Below, piece by piece: positions 1 to 7,035 of a stretch of 19,503 nt of DNA; the first letter of the stretch is position 1; each line of letters begins with the position of its first letter. This DNA comes from a bacterium (GTDB lineage Bacteria; SZUA-79; Acidulodesulfobacterales; Acidulodesulfobacteraceae). The notes below the pieces were generated by a model. The model saw nothing but the letters and a program-made list of their open reading frames with translations. It made no database searches and was not told the DNA's origin. Where the stretch lies: the NCBI GenBank assembly GCA_021794335.1, contig JAJYQZ010000121.1, positions 1-19,503 on the forward strand, read 5' to 3'. A program made the translations under genes and the position numbers.

Positions 1-870
1 GAATTTTCTTACATCGCTTTGATAACCCCAAAACATGAAACTGCCGGAAGTCCCGATTTTTCTTACCATCTTCTTTAACTTTTTTTCATCATTCCCGCTG
101 CCGACTATATGAAACATCAAAGGCTTTGAATGCCGCAGGACATCCGAATTTTTCTCCTTTAACAAAAGCTCCGCGGCTTTTACAAAATAAATCTGCCCTT
201 TTTGCTCCGTTACCCGTCCGGTAATTCCGATATTAAAAAAATTTTTAAACCTGTTATAAAAGGTTTCATCGTCATTTACGTTTGCGGTATGGCTATAATC
301 TATAAACCTGTTTTCATCTATCCTCTCGAAGGCTATGTCCATCTTGCCTTCAATTTCGCCTATACCCCGCGGGCTATATTTGAATCCGAAAATATTATTT
401 ATTATTTTTTCGATATAAACCGGCTTATAATTTTTATACTCTTCCTTAGAAAAATATTTAACGAAATAATCTTTTAAAGCGGCTCCGGAAAAGCATAACT
501 TGTCCGCCGACGCGTAGTAGGGATAACCGCTGAATATGTTAATCGTGCTTAAAACAGGTATGTTAAGGTAATTGCCGGCTAATACGCCCACATAGTTTCC
601 TGTTCCCAAATGCGTATGTATAATATCTATATTTTCCTTTTTGCATATGTCTATCGTTCTTTTTATCGCAAAAATATTTTTTCTTTCGGGGTCGAATACC
701 TTATAATAAGGCACGCCGTTATTTTCCAATAAAAATCTCATTTTTTTGTTTAATGAATGAATAAAAAAGACCGACTTATGCCCCTTTTCTATCTGCTTTT
801 TTGCAAGGTAAATAGCGCTGTTTTCAGCCCCGCCCCAGCCCCTTGAGGAAATTATATGAAGGATTTTCAT
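1..870 (-). CDS. GT4-family glycosyltransferase (C-terminus cut by window edge)
   Basis: I translated the minus strand from the ATG at 870-868: 290 codons stay open to base 1 with no stop, so the 3' end lies outside the window. GT4 enzymes are retaining GT-B glycosyltransferases that transfer a sugar from a nucleotide-sugar, usually at the inner face of the membrane during LPS, capsule or EPS synthesis. The N-terminus MKILHIISSRGWGGAENSA (1-19) has the glycine-rich GGAE acceptor-domain motif. The C-terminal domain opens with GITGRVTEQKG (215-225), then HIVGSGND (254-261) and FWGYQSDV (280-287), all typical GT4 blocks. The start is one base after the pfkB stop (TAA-A-ATG), so translation is probably coupled in one leftward operon. 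The sugar and acceptor cannot be told. Confidence 0.88.
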   Translation of the reverse strand, partial: MKILHIISSRGWGGAENSAIYLAKKQIEKGHKSVFFIHSLNKKMRFLLENNGVPYYKVFDPERKNIFAIKRTIDICKKENIDIIHTHLGTGNYVGVLAGNYLNIPVLSTINIFSGYPYYASADKLCFSGAALKDYFVKYFSKEEYKNYKPVYIEKIINNIFGFKYSPRGIGEIEGKMDIAFERIDENRFIDYSHTANVNDDETFYNRFKNFFNIGITGRVTEQKGQIYFVKAAELLLKEKNSDVLRHSKPLMFHIVGSGNDEKKLKKMVRKIGTSGSFMFWGYQSDVRKF

Positions 871-871
871 T

Positions 872-1810
872 TTAAATATCTATTTTTTCTATATTAATAG
901 TACCTAATAGTTTATCCGCTAATTCCATTGTAAAAAGCTCCGTTCCGGGCATTTGAACGGTTGCGGATCCGCAGGCAATCCCAAGCTTTAAAGCTTCTGC
1001 CGAACTTCCCCCTTTTACAATCACGCTTAAAATCGCTCCAACCATCGAATCGCCCGCCCCGACTCTCGAAACTACGGAAACAGCGGGAGCCGCCGCGTAA
1101 AAAACTCCTTCATTCGATGCGACTATAGCTCCTTTGTAGCCGAGGGATACAAATACATATTCGATACCAAAATTATGAAGGTCTAAAGCTACGGAAGCAA
1201 TTTCAAAATTTGAAGTTAATTTTCTTTTTACCAATCTTTCAAGTTCATGTATATTAGGCTTGATTATGAAAGGTTTTGACTTAACGGCGTTGCTTAACAA
1301 TGCCCCGTCGGCGTCAACAAGACATTTTATGCCTGCATTTTTCAGGCGGGTGCATAATATATAATATATATTGTAAGTGATATTTAACGGCGACGATCCC
1401 GTAAGCACGGCAAGACCATCCTTAGAGTATATATAAAGATCCTCTTCCAGCCTGTCGAGAACAGAAAAATCCATAACCGGACCCATGCCGTTTATTTCGT
1501 ATTGAGAGACGGGATCGCTTTGCTGAATCACGCAGTTTATCCTTGTTTCACCATTTTCCCATATAAAATGAGGATCGTCTAACTCTTCCGTAAGAATGTT
1601 CGAAATCAGCTTGCCGATTTCTCCCGCCAAAACGCAGCATGTGGAAGCTTTTATTTTAAGCTTTTTGAGCGCCCGCGAAACATTTATTCCGTTTCCGCCC
1701 GGATCAAACCTCGTTTCAAACGAATGGACCTTTTCGTCGTCAACTAACTTTTGAATTTTATACGATACATCTAAGGCAGGATTAAGCGATAAAACCGCAA
1801 TGTTATCCAA
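872..1810 (-). CDS. pfkB: 6-phosphofructokinase, PfkB/ribokinase family (Pfk-2 type)
   Basis: Predicted ATP-dependent sugar-phosphate kinase of 312 residues, most like E. coli Pfk-2, which converts fructose 6-phosphate to fructose 1,6-bisphosphate in the cytoplasm. I chose the TTG at 1810-1808 because TTGGAGATG lies just upstream as a ribosome site and the family N-terminus DNIAVLSLNPALDVSY follows at once; an upstream ATG at 1873 would add 21 unlike residues. Motifs: DPGGNGINVSRAL (36-48), VDADG (166-170), KPNIHE (184-189) and the anion-hole/catalytic block VGAGDSMVGA (250-259, base D254). The tail GSATVQMPGTEL also matches Pfk-2. Related 1-phosphofructokinase and tagatose-6-phosphate kinase share most of these motifs, so the substrate is inferred. 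It is followed directly by a GT4 gene. Confidence 0.85.
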   Translation of the reverse strand: MDNIAVLSLNPALDVSYKIQKLVDDEKVHSFETRFDPGGNGINVSRALKKLKIKASTCCVLAGEIGKLISNILTEELDDPHFIWENGETRINCVIQQSDPVSQYEINGMGPVMDFSVLDRLEEDLYIYSKDGLAVLTGSSPLNITYNIYYILCTRLKNAGIKCLVDADGALLSNAVKSKPFIIKPNIHELERLVKRKLTSNFEIASVALDLHNFGIEYVFVSLGYKGAIVASNEGVFYAAAPAVSVVSRVGAGDSMVGAILSVIVKGGSSAEALKLGIACGSATVQMPGTELFTMELADKLLGTINIEKIDI

Positions 1811-1944
1811 AAAGCATCTCCAATTTATAATATAATAAATACAATTATGCCGGGATATTAAGAAACATGGCATCCCGCCTCTGTTTTTTTAATTTATTTA
1901 TCATGTTTTCAGGCTTAAGTGTCAGATATTACAAGGGTTTTGAA

Positions 1945-2021
1945 TGGTCGGGACGACAGGATTTGAACCTGCGACCCCCTGCACCCCATGCAGGTGCGCT
2001 ACCGAACTGCGCCACGTCCCG
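1945..2021 (-). tRNA. tRNA-Pro(GGG)
   Basis: The minus strand folds as a full cloverleaf: acceptor CGGGACG/CGTCCCG, D stem GCGC/GCGC, anticodon stem CCTGC/GCAGG with loop ATGGGGT (anticodon GGG, reading CCC and by wobble CCU), and T arm GCAGG-TTCAAAT-CCTGT. The C1-G72 first pair with A73 discriminator is characteristic of bacterial tRNA-Pro. The CCA tail is encoded (1947-1945). Total 77 nt. It stands alone upstream of pfkB. Confidence 0.97.
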
Positions 2022-2034
2022 ATATAAAAGAAAA

Positions 2035-2063
2035 GTTATATTAATTATATATTAATGTCCCAA
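2035..2063 (-). promoter_or_regulatory. Probable sigma-70 promoter of the tRNA-Pro gene
   Basis: On the minus strand, -35 TTGGGA (2063-2058), a 17-base spacer and -10 TATAAC (2040-2035). This places initiation about 7 bases before the mature tRNA 5' end. The spacing is ideal, but the surroundings are AT-rich, so chance matches are possible. Confidence 0.5.
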
Positions 2064-2078
2064 CCCGCTTCGGCGATA

Positions 2079-2125
2079 TTTTTGTCCACAAGCTTATCAA
2101 AGTACGCCTTTGATGTGGACAAAAA
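2079..2125. repeat. Long imperfect hairpin (bipartite inverted repeat)
   Basis: Outer arms TTTTTGTCCAC (2079-2089) and GTGGACAAAAA (2115-2125) are perfect inverses. Inner arms ATCAAAG (2096-2102) and CTTTGAT (2108-2114) stack directly onto them, leaving a 5-base loop and a 6-base AAGCTT bulge on the 5' arm only. The A/T runs outside the stem would suit a bidirectional terminator, but no gene ends here: it lies upstream of both tRNA-Pro and hsp20. A remnant mobile sequence or a protein-binding site are alternatives. Confidence 0.55.
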
Positions 2126-2244
2126 TGCCAGCATGGTTAAATTATACACCTTGGCAAAAAATTGTCAAGATTCGGGAAACAGATTCAAAGAACACCTGTC
2201 AAGGCGCAATTATATTAACTGCTTAAAATATTTTGTACGGCTGC

Positions 2245-2272
2245 TTGAAAATGATAAAAACTGTGGTATTAT
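2245..2272 (+). promoter_or_regulatory. Probable promoter of the hsp20 gene
   Basis: TTGAAA (2245-2250), a 16-base spacer and TATTAT (2267-2272) form a sigma-70-like promoter. The -35 sits in CTTGAAA, which is also the heat-shock sigma-32 -35 consensus, but I do not see a CCCCAT-type -10, so sigma-32 control is only a possibility. The leader would be about 100 nt and contains a small AGGGC-GATAA-GCCCT hairpin at 2312-2326. No CIRCE element was found. Confidence 0.45.
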
Positions 2273-2383
2273 TAAAGTAGAAGGGGATGTAAAGAGATAA
2301 ATAAAACAAAGAGGGCGATAAGCCCTAAGTAACATAATAAAAAAGTAAAACGAAAAAAATTAAAGATTGGAGGTGGTAGTTTT

Positions 2384-2818
2384 ATGGCTAATGTTTCTAT
2401 TTGGGATCCTGTCAGCAACATTAGAAGCGATTTTGAAAAGTTGTTTTCGGATTTTTTTCCGACAAGCGTCAAAAGAATATGGGGTGAACCCGGGTTAATG
2501 GAACCGGCCGTCGATGTATTAGAAAAGGAAGATACTATAATCGTAAAAGCCGAGCTTCCCGGAATCTCGAAAGACGAGGTTAAAATTGAGGTTCATGAAA
2601 ATAAACTCATATTAAGAGGCAAACATAAGACGGAAAAAGAAGAAAAGAAAGAAGACTATTACAGGAAGGAGATTGAATGCGGCTCATTTTATAGGAGTAT
2701 CGAGCTTCCTTCCAATGTTGAAGCATCTTCGGCGAAAGCATCTATGAAAGAAGGCATTCTGGAAGTTACCCTAAAGAAAGCGGCTGAGGCAAAACCTATC
2801 GCTATAGAAGTTAAATAA
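2384..2818 (+). CDS. Small heat-shock protein, Hsp20/alpha-crystallin family
   Basis: Cytoplasmic ATP-independent holdase chaperone of 144 residues that binds unfolding proteins as oligomers. The alpha-crystallin domain covers about residues 40-134: PAVDVLEKEDTIIVKAELPG at its start, the conserved GSFYRSIELP in the middle, and EGILEVTLKK near its end, which is the signature G-[IV]-L motif. The C-terminal tail PIAIEVK has the I-x-I anchor (I139, I141) used in oligomer assembly. The ATG at 2384 follows a strong GGAGGTGG ribosome site (2369-2376). It is monocistronic, with a promoter upstream and a structured terminator downstream. Length and motifs match the bacterial class; nothing is odd about the protein. 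Confidence 0.96.
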   Translation: MANVSIWDPVSNIRSDFEKLFSDFFPTSVKRIWGEPGLMEPAVDVLEKEDTIIVKAELPGISKDEVKIEVHENKLILRGKHKTEKEEKKEDYYRKEIECGSFYRSIELPSNVEASSAKASMKEGILEVTLKKAAEAKPIAIEVK

Positions 2819-2915
2819 GAGCAGATAAGAGCGAAGACTAAAACAACGAACCGCTAACACCCTTAAGCGGCAACCGGTTGCTGATTGGAATAAACAACAA
2901 GCGTATAAGCGTAGT

Positions 2916-2994
2916 AAATACCGACTTAGGCCTATTTAATGCTTAGCTTTAAGCACGTTAGTCATTAATAACCCGGACCTGGTCGGTATTTTTT
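2916..2994 (+). terminator. Large branched rho-independent terminator after hsp20
   Basis: AAATACCGAC (2916-2925) pairs perfectly with GTCGGTATTT (2982-2991), followed by a run of six T (2989-2994). Within the roughly 55-base interior is a second perfect hairpin, TGCTTA-GCTT-TAAGCA (2940-2955). The closing stem plus U-tract fit termination of hsp20; the size of the enclosed loop is unusual. Confidence 0.6.
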
Positions 2995-3059
2995 ATGCTA
3001 AGATTTATTTTAAGAGAATTCCTGTTTATCAAAAGTCCTTCCCTGTTTTTATGAGTTTT

Positions 3060-3215
3060 TTAAGAACCCTGTCGTAACGGCATCATAATAACTATCAAAG
3101 CCTCTCCGTCAGTCATTTCCCGCCATAATCCGTCAATCCCGAAACTGAATAAATGCCCCATAACATCATACACGCCTGCAATGGAAGAAAAAATATCAAA
3201 TATTTTTTTAGACAT
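3060..3215 (-). pseudogene. Decayed UbiE/MenG-type methyltransferase start
   Basis: The minus strand encodes a 51-residue frame starting MSKKIFDIFSSIAGVYDVMG and continuing HLFSFGIDGLWREMTD. This matches the conserved N-terminus of UbiE/MenG quinone C-methyltransferases (pattern F..VA..YD.MN.L.SFGI..LW). The SAM-binding motif that should follow is absent and the frame stops at 3062-3060. A downstream frame reads GFDSYYDAVTTGFLKNS, vaguely like a methyltransferase C-terminus. The simplest reading is a gene lost by internal deletion and frameshift. It could be a chance small ORF, but the N-terminal match is long. Confidence 0.5.
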
Positions 3216-3267
3216 TTATAGCCTCGCCCCTCACCTTACCCTGCTCCGGCCTTGCTTTGAAAATCTG

Positions 3268-3293
3268 TTAATTTAATTATATAATTAAATTAA
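3268..3293. repeat. Perfect 26-bp AT-only palindrome
   Basis: Bases 3268-3280 are the exact reverse complement of 3281-3293, with no loop and only A and T. It lies 15 bases beyond the stop of the leftward flippase remnant, so it may be what is left of a terminator or a binding site. In AT-rich DNA a 13-bp arm is still unlikely by chance. Confidence 0.6.
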
Positions 3294-3307
3294 AATAATG
3301 CAATTTC

Positions 3308-3661
3308 TTATTTTTTTAATAAAACCCCTTTAATTTCGGCAATATCTTTGCTGTCCATTGTTTTTAACGCAAATGATAAACCCTCGTATATTATCATTCC
3401 TGCAACAACGCATAGAATCAAATCGGGAAATATTATTTTAATTAAGCCGATCAAAAATGCCATTATAGCGGAAGCGGTTAATACCTTTAAAAAATTAATG
3501 ATGTCAAAGGATAACCTTATATGTTTTAAGGCAAAGATAATTAGGCACAAAGACATTATAGTTTTAATTATAAGGCTGGAAATTGCCCCGCCATAAACCC
3601 CGTATTCTTTAATAAGTAAAAAAGAAGCCGCCAGCCCGCAGGTAGTTGTAAAAAATGCCGA
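3308..3661 (-). pseudogene. C-terminal remnant of a second Wzx-type polysaccharide flippase
   Basis: About 117 residues align without gaps at the start to the last third of the intact flippase at 16348-17835: LIKEYGVYGGAISSLIIK here against LIKFYGVYGGAVSVLLIE there. Both then share a NFLKVLTASAIMAF / NFIRVLSASIIMAF segment and a final KDIAEIKG.LLKK / KDLMEIKEMLKR tail. It contains roughly four transmembrane segments. The N-terminal 370 or so residues and the start are missing: at about 3658 the reading changes to IS3 transposase sequence on the other strand, so the apparent N-terminus MPVNREPW is antisense IS sequence. It cannot transport on its own. Confidence 0.8.
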
Positions 3662-4053
3662 CCATGGTTCCCGGTTTACCGGCAAAGAATTTACGGGAAG
3701 GCTTTATGATTCAGGTATAAAAATAAGCATGGACGGAAGAGGCAGAGCCTTCGACAATATATTTATAGAAAGACTATGGCATTGAAAAAGCACGTCTTTT
3801 TCAGGTCAAATACGAAGAGGCGTATCTCAATAACTACGATTCCCCGAAAGAAGCGTATAATAAGCTATCGGATTATTTTAAATTTTACAATAATGAAAGG
3901 CCTCACCAGTCTTTGGGATACAAAACGCCGCCTGCGGTGCATTTTGGTTAACTTAACAAGCAAAATAAAATATATTAATAATCAAAATAGTAAATTAAAT
4001 AATGATAATACACCTTAAAGCATTGAAATTTTAGTCTTGACTTTGGGGAGTAG
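3655..4053 (+). mobile_element. IS3-family insertion sequence remnant (3' end only)
   Basis: The segment holds the C-terminal part of an IS3-type orfB transposase plus about 100 bases of non-coding right end, finishing around TTGACTTTGGGGAG (4037-4050). The left boundary is fixed by loss of flippase similarity near 3658, and the right by the onset of GT2-tail similarity at 4054. The left end, orfA and most of orfB are gone, so the element is dead. Confidence 0.75.
3660..3951 (+). pseudogene. IS3-family transposase (orfB) C-terminal fragment, frameshifted
   Basis: Frame one reads DHGSRFTGKEFTGRLYDSG then ISMDGRGRAFDNIFIERLW, the integrase core around the second and third catalytic acids of IS3-family DDE transposases; D of the family DxGSQFT motif is at 3660. 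A TGA at 3783-3785 interrupts, and the protein resumes in the +1 frame from 3781: KYEEAYLNNYDSPKEAYNKL, then FYNNERPHQSLGYKTPP and stop TAA 3949-3951. NERPHQSLGYKTP is the hallmark C-terminus. N-terminal half and orfA are missing. Non-functional. Confidence 0.85.
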
Positions 4054-4091
4054 TTTACTGCATAATAAAATATAATGTTTTCAAAAAATAA
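4054..4091 (+). pseudogene. Last 11 codons and stop of a lost GT2 gene
   Basis: TAC at 4056 to TAA at 4089-4091 encodes YCIIKYNVFKK, almost identical to the C-terminus YCIIKYNVFRK of the intact GT2 at 8514-9209. At DNA level the match begins at 4054 and continues to the stop with only a few differences. The rest of the gene is replaced by the IS3 remnant, so this is the scar of a paralogue. Confidence 0.72.
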
Positions 4092-4108
4092 CCCTTTAGG
4101 AAACAACC

Positions 4109-4528
4109 TTGAATAACAAAAAAATAAACGATTTATTTTTAAAGCTTACACACATACTTCCTCTTGGCCTCTTATTGCGCATTTTAAAGTCTATGTTAGA
4201 TGTTGCCGCTTCTTATACTTCCAAAGAAGTTTTCGGCCTGAATAATGTCGAGTATATGCTTATGAAAAAGCCCTGCATATCCGCGAACAGCGGCGGGATG
4301 CCCGAATTATACGGCGATACCAATATACTTGTAGAACCTGACAACCCGCACGCCCTCAAAGAAGCCCTGAAGCGATATGCAAACGACCCCGCGCTGATGG
4401 CGCGCGAAGCCGCTAAAGGCTGCGAAAGAGCGGTAATTTTTTTCAACGGCGAAAGGATATATAACGACACTATGAAAGAATACAACCTTGCAATTGCAAA
4501 ACGATACAAAACTCCCGTTAATTTCTAA
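4109..4528 (+). pseudogene. GT4 glycosyltransferase reduced to its C-terminal domain
   Basis: The frame opens with TTG at 4109 behind TTTAGGAAA and codes for 139 residues. Residues 39-115 match the nucleotide-sugar-binding C-terminal lobe of GT4 enzymes: SKEVFGLNNVEYMLMKKPC (E-x-F-G-L-x-x-x-E), SANSGGMPELYGD and NILVEPDNPHALKEAL. The acceptor-binding N-terminal Rossmann domain (about 200 residues in intact family members) and the GR...KG block are absent. The first 28 residues are hydrophobic and do not resemble GT4. Position beside the IS3 scar suggests truncation by the same deletion; expression of a stand-alone lobe is possible but catalysis is unlikely. Confidence 0.7.
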
Positions 4529-4545
4529 CTAAAACCATTTTATGA

Positions 4546-4551
4546 TATAAT
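4546..4551 (+). promoter_or_regulatory. Possible -10 box giving a near-leaderless transcript
   Basis: A perfect TATAAT ends 8 bases before the ATG at 4560, and there is no Shine-Dalgarno sequence. Initiation 7-9 bases downstream would fall on the start codon. The -35 region (TTCTAA) is poor, so this is tentative. Confidence 0.3.
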
Positions 4552-4559
4552 ACTGCTTT

Positions 4560-5552
4560 ATGAAGCTGTCAGGTTTTACATTTATAAGAAACGGCTCTAA
4601 ACTGCATTATCCGTTTATTGAATCAATCAGCTCGTTACTCCCGATTGTAGAAGAATATATCGTTTTGATATGCAACTCTATAGACAATACAAAAGATCTT
4701 ATAGAAAGCATAAAAAACGATAAAATAAAAATATATGAATCGGATTGGAATGAAAACCGGATATCCGGAGGAAACATATTATCCGAAAAAACAAACGAAA
4801 GCCTTCGGCACGTTACCGGAGATTACGCATTTTATCTTCAAGGCGATGAACTCGTACACGAAAAGGATTATGACAATATATTAAAAACGCTCGAAGATAA
4901 TTTTAACAATACAAAAATCAAAGGATTCGTTTTTGATTATTGCCATTTTTTAGGCGGTTTTTTTTCTTATCCTAAAAAAGAATATGTAAAAGACATCTTT
5001 TACTACGATCATGAAACAAGAATAATAAGGAACGACAAAACCGTTTTGTCTTTCGGAGATGCTACCGGTTTCATCACAAAAAACGGCACGCCCGTTTCGA
5101 TAGAAAACAACAACGCCGTGAGAATAGGCGGCGAAGCGAAGATATACCACTATGGCAAGGCTTTAAAGCCCGAATACAACTATAATAAGGAACTCAATAT
5201 GCGCAATATTCAGTACGAAAAAATATTAGCAAGGTTAAAAACATGGGCATTTAGCTTTAACCCAAAAGTCGATAAGTATATTACGAAGGCTTCCGGCCTC
5301 CGTTCGTTTGCCGACCACGATTTCCTTGAATTTATAGAAAGGGGTGACAAAAACAGCCTTTTATTCCACCCGCAACCCATAAGAGACCTTGCAAATCAAC
5401 AAAATTGGGATTTTTCGGAGTTCCAAAATTATAATAAAAACGGTTCCAGATTTACTAAATTTTTGAAACTCGTTATATACAGGGCGGTGAATGAGATAAT
5501 TACGGGAATAAAAAAAATAAAAAAAAAATTGCGCAATTTACGCAATATATAA
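4560..5552 (+). CDS. GT2-like (GT-A fold) glycosyltransferase
   Basis: 330-residue soluble protein. The N-terminus MKLSGFTFIRNGSKLHYPFI and then ESISSLLP, followed by an E-E-Y-I-V-L...S-I-D-N-T-K stretch, is a variant of the GT2 opening (FIRNG..L.YPF.ESI.S.LP..DE.IV..G.S.D.T). The metal-binding DxD position reads QGDE (94-97). The C-terminal third is tyrosine- and asparagine-rich with no membrane segment and ends in a very basic KKIKKKLRNLRN tail that could touch the membrane. It likely adds a sugar to a lipid-linked glycan in the cytoplasm; donor and acceptor are unknown. It begins the rightward run; the next gene starts 16 bases after its stop. Confidence 0.75.
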   Translation: MKLSGFTFIRNGSKLHYPFIESISSLLPIVEEYIVLICNSIDNTKDLIESIKNDKIKIYESDWNENRISGGNILSEKTNESLRHVTGDYAFYLQGDELVHEKDYDNILKTLEDNFNNTKIKGFVFDYCHFLGGFFSYPKKEYVKDIFYYDHETRIIRNDKTVLSFGDATGFITKNGTPVSIENNNAVRIGGEAKIYHYGKALKPEYNYNKELNMRNIQYEKILARLKTWAFSFNPKVDKYITKASGLRSFADHDFLEFIERGDKNSLLFHPQPIRDLANQQNWDFSEFQNYNKNGSRFTKFLKLVIYRAVNEIITGIKKIKKKLRNLRNI

Positions 5553-5568
5553 AGGGATATAAAAGGTT

Positions 5569-7035
5569 TTGGTTTTGGAACTGAACGAAATAAAATCCAT
5601 AAGAAAATCAGAAATTGACACCCTTGCCGCCTCGCCAATAAAAAGAAAATTAAAAAAAATCGGCTACCTTTTAAGATACGGCATGCCGTTTAATAAATTT
5701 ATTAAATATACTTTGTCTTACCTTTTTGTCCTTCCATTAGCGAAAATAAAAATAAATTTAGGAAGCAAGGCTGTTAGGGAAAAATATTTCGGAAATACCG
5801 GCAAGGACGATGCCGGCGGCGACAATGGCAACACCTGCTATATCGCCGTTAATATCGGCAACTCGGGCATAGGAGACGCCGTAGTAGCAATCAGATTTCT
5901 CAGGGATATGGCAAATTTCGTAAATGAATCAAATAAAACAAAAACCGGAATTAACGGCAATACCGGTAATGGCAAAGACGAAACGTTCAAAAAAGCGGAT
6001 GGCATGAGGGTCGAAAGCAGCGGAAACAAAATCGTCTTCGACATTTTCTACAGATCGCCAGGTTCAATCGAATTCATAGCATCTCCGCTGTCCGTCGTAA
6101 GAAGGGTTTTAGATTTATTCGATTATAGTTGCCTGCATAAATTTTATGATATCGACCTTAGATTAAATACATTTTTTATAGAAGAAGAAATTAACGAAGC
6201 GAGCCGCAAAAAGCTGTCTGATAAATTTCCCGCTCTTTTAAAAATTATCGAAAATATTAAAACTAATCAAGCCTCTCTCAAAAAATATATTAAAACCCGT
6301 CCTTTCAGCGAAGGTATCTTATCCGACGACGTCACGGCTATGGGGCTTTCGAGGGCATCGTATCTAAACTATACGGCTGGAATAGCTTATAGCTTTTCAA
6401 GTAGCTCTTCAGGCGGAAATAACGACAATGACATAGGCAAATGGAACAAATCCGGGATAGGCCTTAATATCGCAATAGATTCAACCGCTACGACAAAATT
6501 TAACCTTAAAAGCATCAAATTTATCACTATCCACGACGGCTGGGACGAAAACACCAAAATATCGGATGAAATTTCTACTAAATCTTATCTGCCGGAAATG
6601 TGGTCGGAACTCATGAAATTATTAAAAAGTGAAATCCCCGGCTATACGACCGTCCAGCTCGGCGGTCTCGGCAACGGCTCGGATATAGAAAGTATTGACT
6701 TAAACTTAAGAGGGAGGACGACTCTGAAAGAAGCCGCCTCTATCCTTTCCGAATCATCTCTGCACATCGACACCGACTCCGGACTCGTGCATATAGCGAC
6801 TTCCCTCGGAACCAAGTGCGTCGTCCTGTTCGGCCCGACTAACGCCGCCTACTGCTCCTACCCCGAGAACTTGAATATAACCCCCCGCCTCTGCGGCAAC
6901 TGCTGGTGGAACACGGACAGTTGGATGAACTCCTGCCCAAAAGGACTTGTCGTGCCTGAATGTATGAGTTCGATAGAACCAACAGTGATAGCTAACAGAA
7001 TAATATCAAAATTAAAAAATGACGCCGATACTTAA
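5569..7035 (+). CDS. GT9-family (heptosyltransferase-like) glycosyltransferase
   Basis: 488-residue GT-B enzyme of the ADP-heptose:LPS heptosyltransferase family. The N-terminal domain has NIGNSGIGDAVVAIRFLRD (95-113), and the C-terminal domain has the donor-site block HIDTDSGLVHIATSLGTKC (399-417) followed by FGPTNAAYCSYP. A cysteine-rich end, CGNCWW...SCP...PECM (442-465), resembles the C...C...C tail of some heptosyltransferases. It is longer than the usual 330-380 residues because of Gly/Asn/Ser-rich stretches at about 74-89, 119-140 and 276-290. The start is TTG at 5569 after AAAAGG. It overlaps the next GT9 gene by 17 bases, so they are probably translationally coupled. Confidence 0.82.
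   Translation: MVLELNEIKSIRKSEIDTLAASPIKRKLKKIGYLLRYGMPFNKFIKYTLSYLFVLPLAKIKINLGSKAVREKYFGNTGKDDAGGDNGNTCYIAVNIGNSGIGDAVVAIRFLRDMANFVNESNKTKTGINGNTGNGKDETFKKADGMRVESSGNKIVFDIFYRSPGSIEFIASPLSVVRRVLDLFDYSCLHKFYDIDLRLNTFFIEEEINEASRKKLSDKFPALLKIIENIKTNQASLKKYIKTRPFSEGILSDDVTAMGLSRASYLNYTAGIAYSFSSSSSGGNNDNDIGKWNKSGIGLNIAIDSTATTKFNLKSIKFITIHDGWDENTKISDEISTKSYLPEMWSELMKLLKSEIPGYTTVQLGGLGNGSDIESIDLNLRGRTTLKEAASILSESSLHIDTDSGLVHIATSLGTKCVVLFGPTNAAYCSYPENLNITPRLCGNCWWNTDSWMNSCPKGLVVPECMSSIEPTVIANRIISKLKNDADT

Noticed and set aside
202..477. 91-codon plus-strand ORF
   Set aside because: Lies antisense to the clearly conserved GT4 gene.
1867..2055. Plus-strand ORF with SGRQDLNLRPPAPHAGALPN
   Set aside because: It is the antisense reading of tRNA-Pro, a well-known spurious protein family.
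2055..2300. 81-codon plus-strand ORF
   Set aside because: It spans the hairpin at 2079-2125 and the hsp20 promoter, has no ribosome site and resembles no family I know.
2273..2383. Possible CIRCE (HrcA) operator in the hsp20 leader
   Set aside because: No TTAGCACTC...GAGTGCTAA repeat was found; only a weak 5-bp hairpin is present.
3776..4018. 80-codon plus-strand ORF
   Set aside because: Overlaps the IS3 transposase C-terminus in a wrong frame; the NERPHQSLGYKTP frame is the real one.
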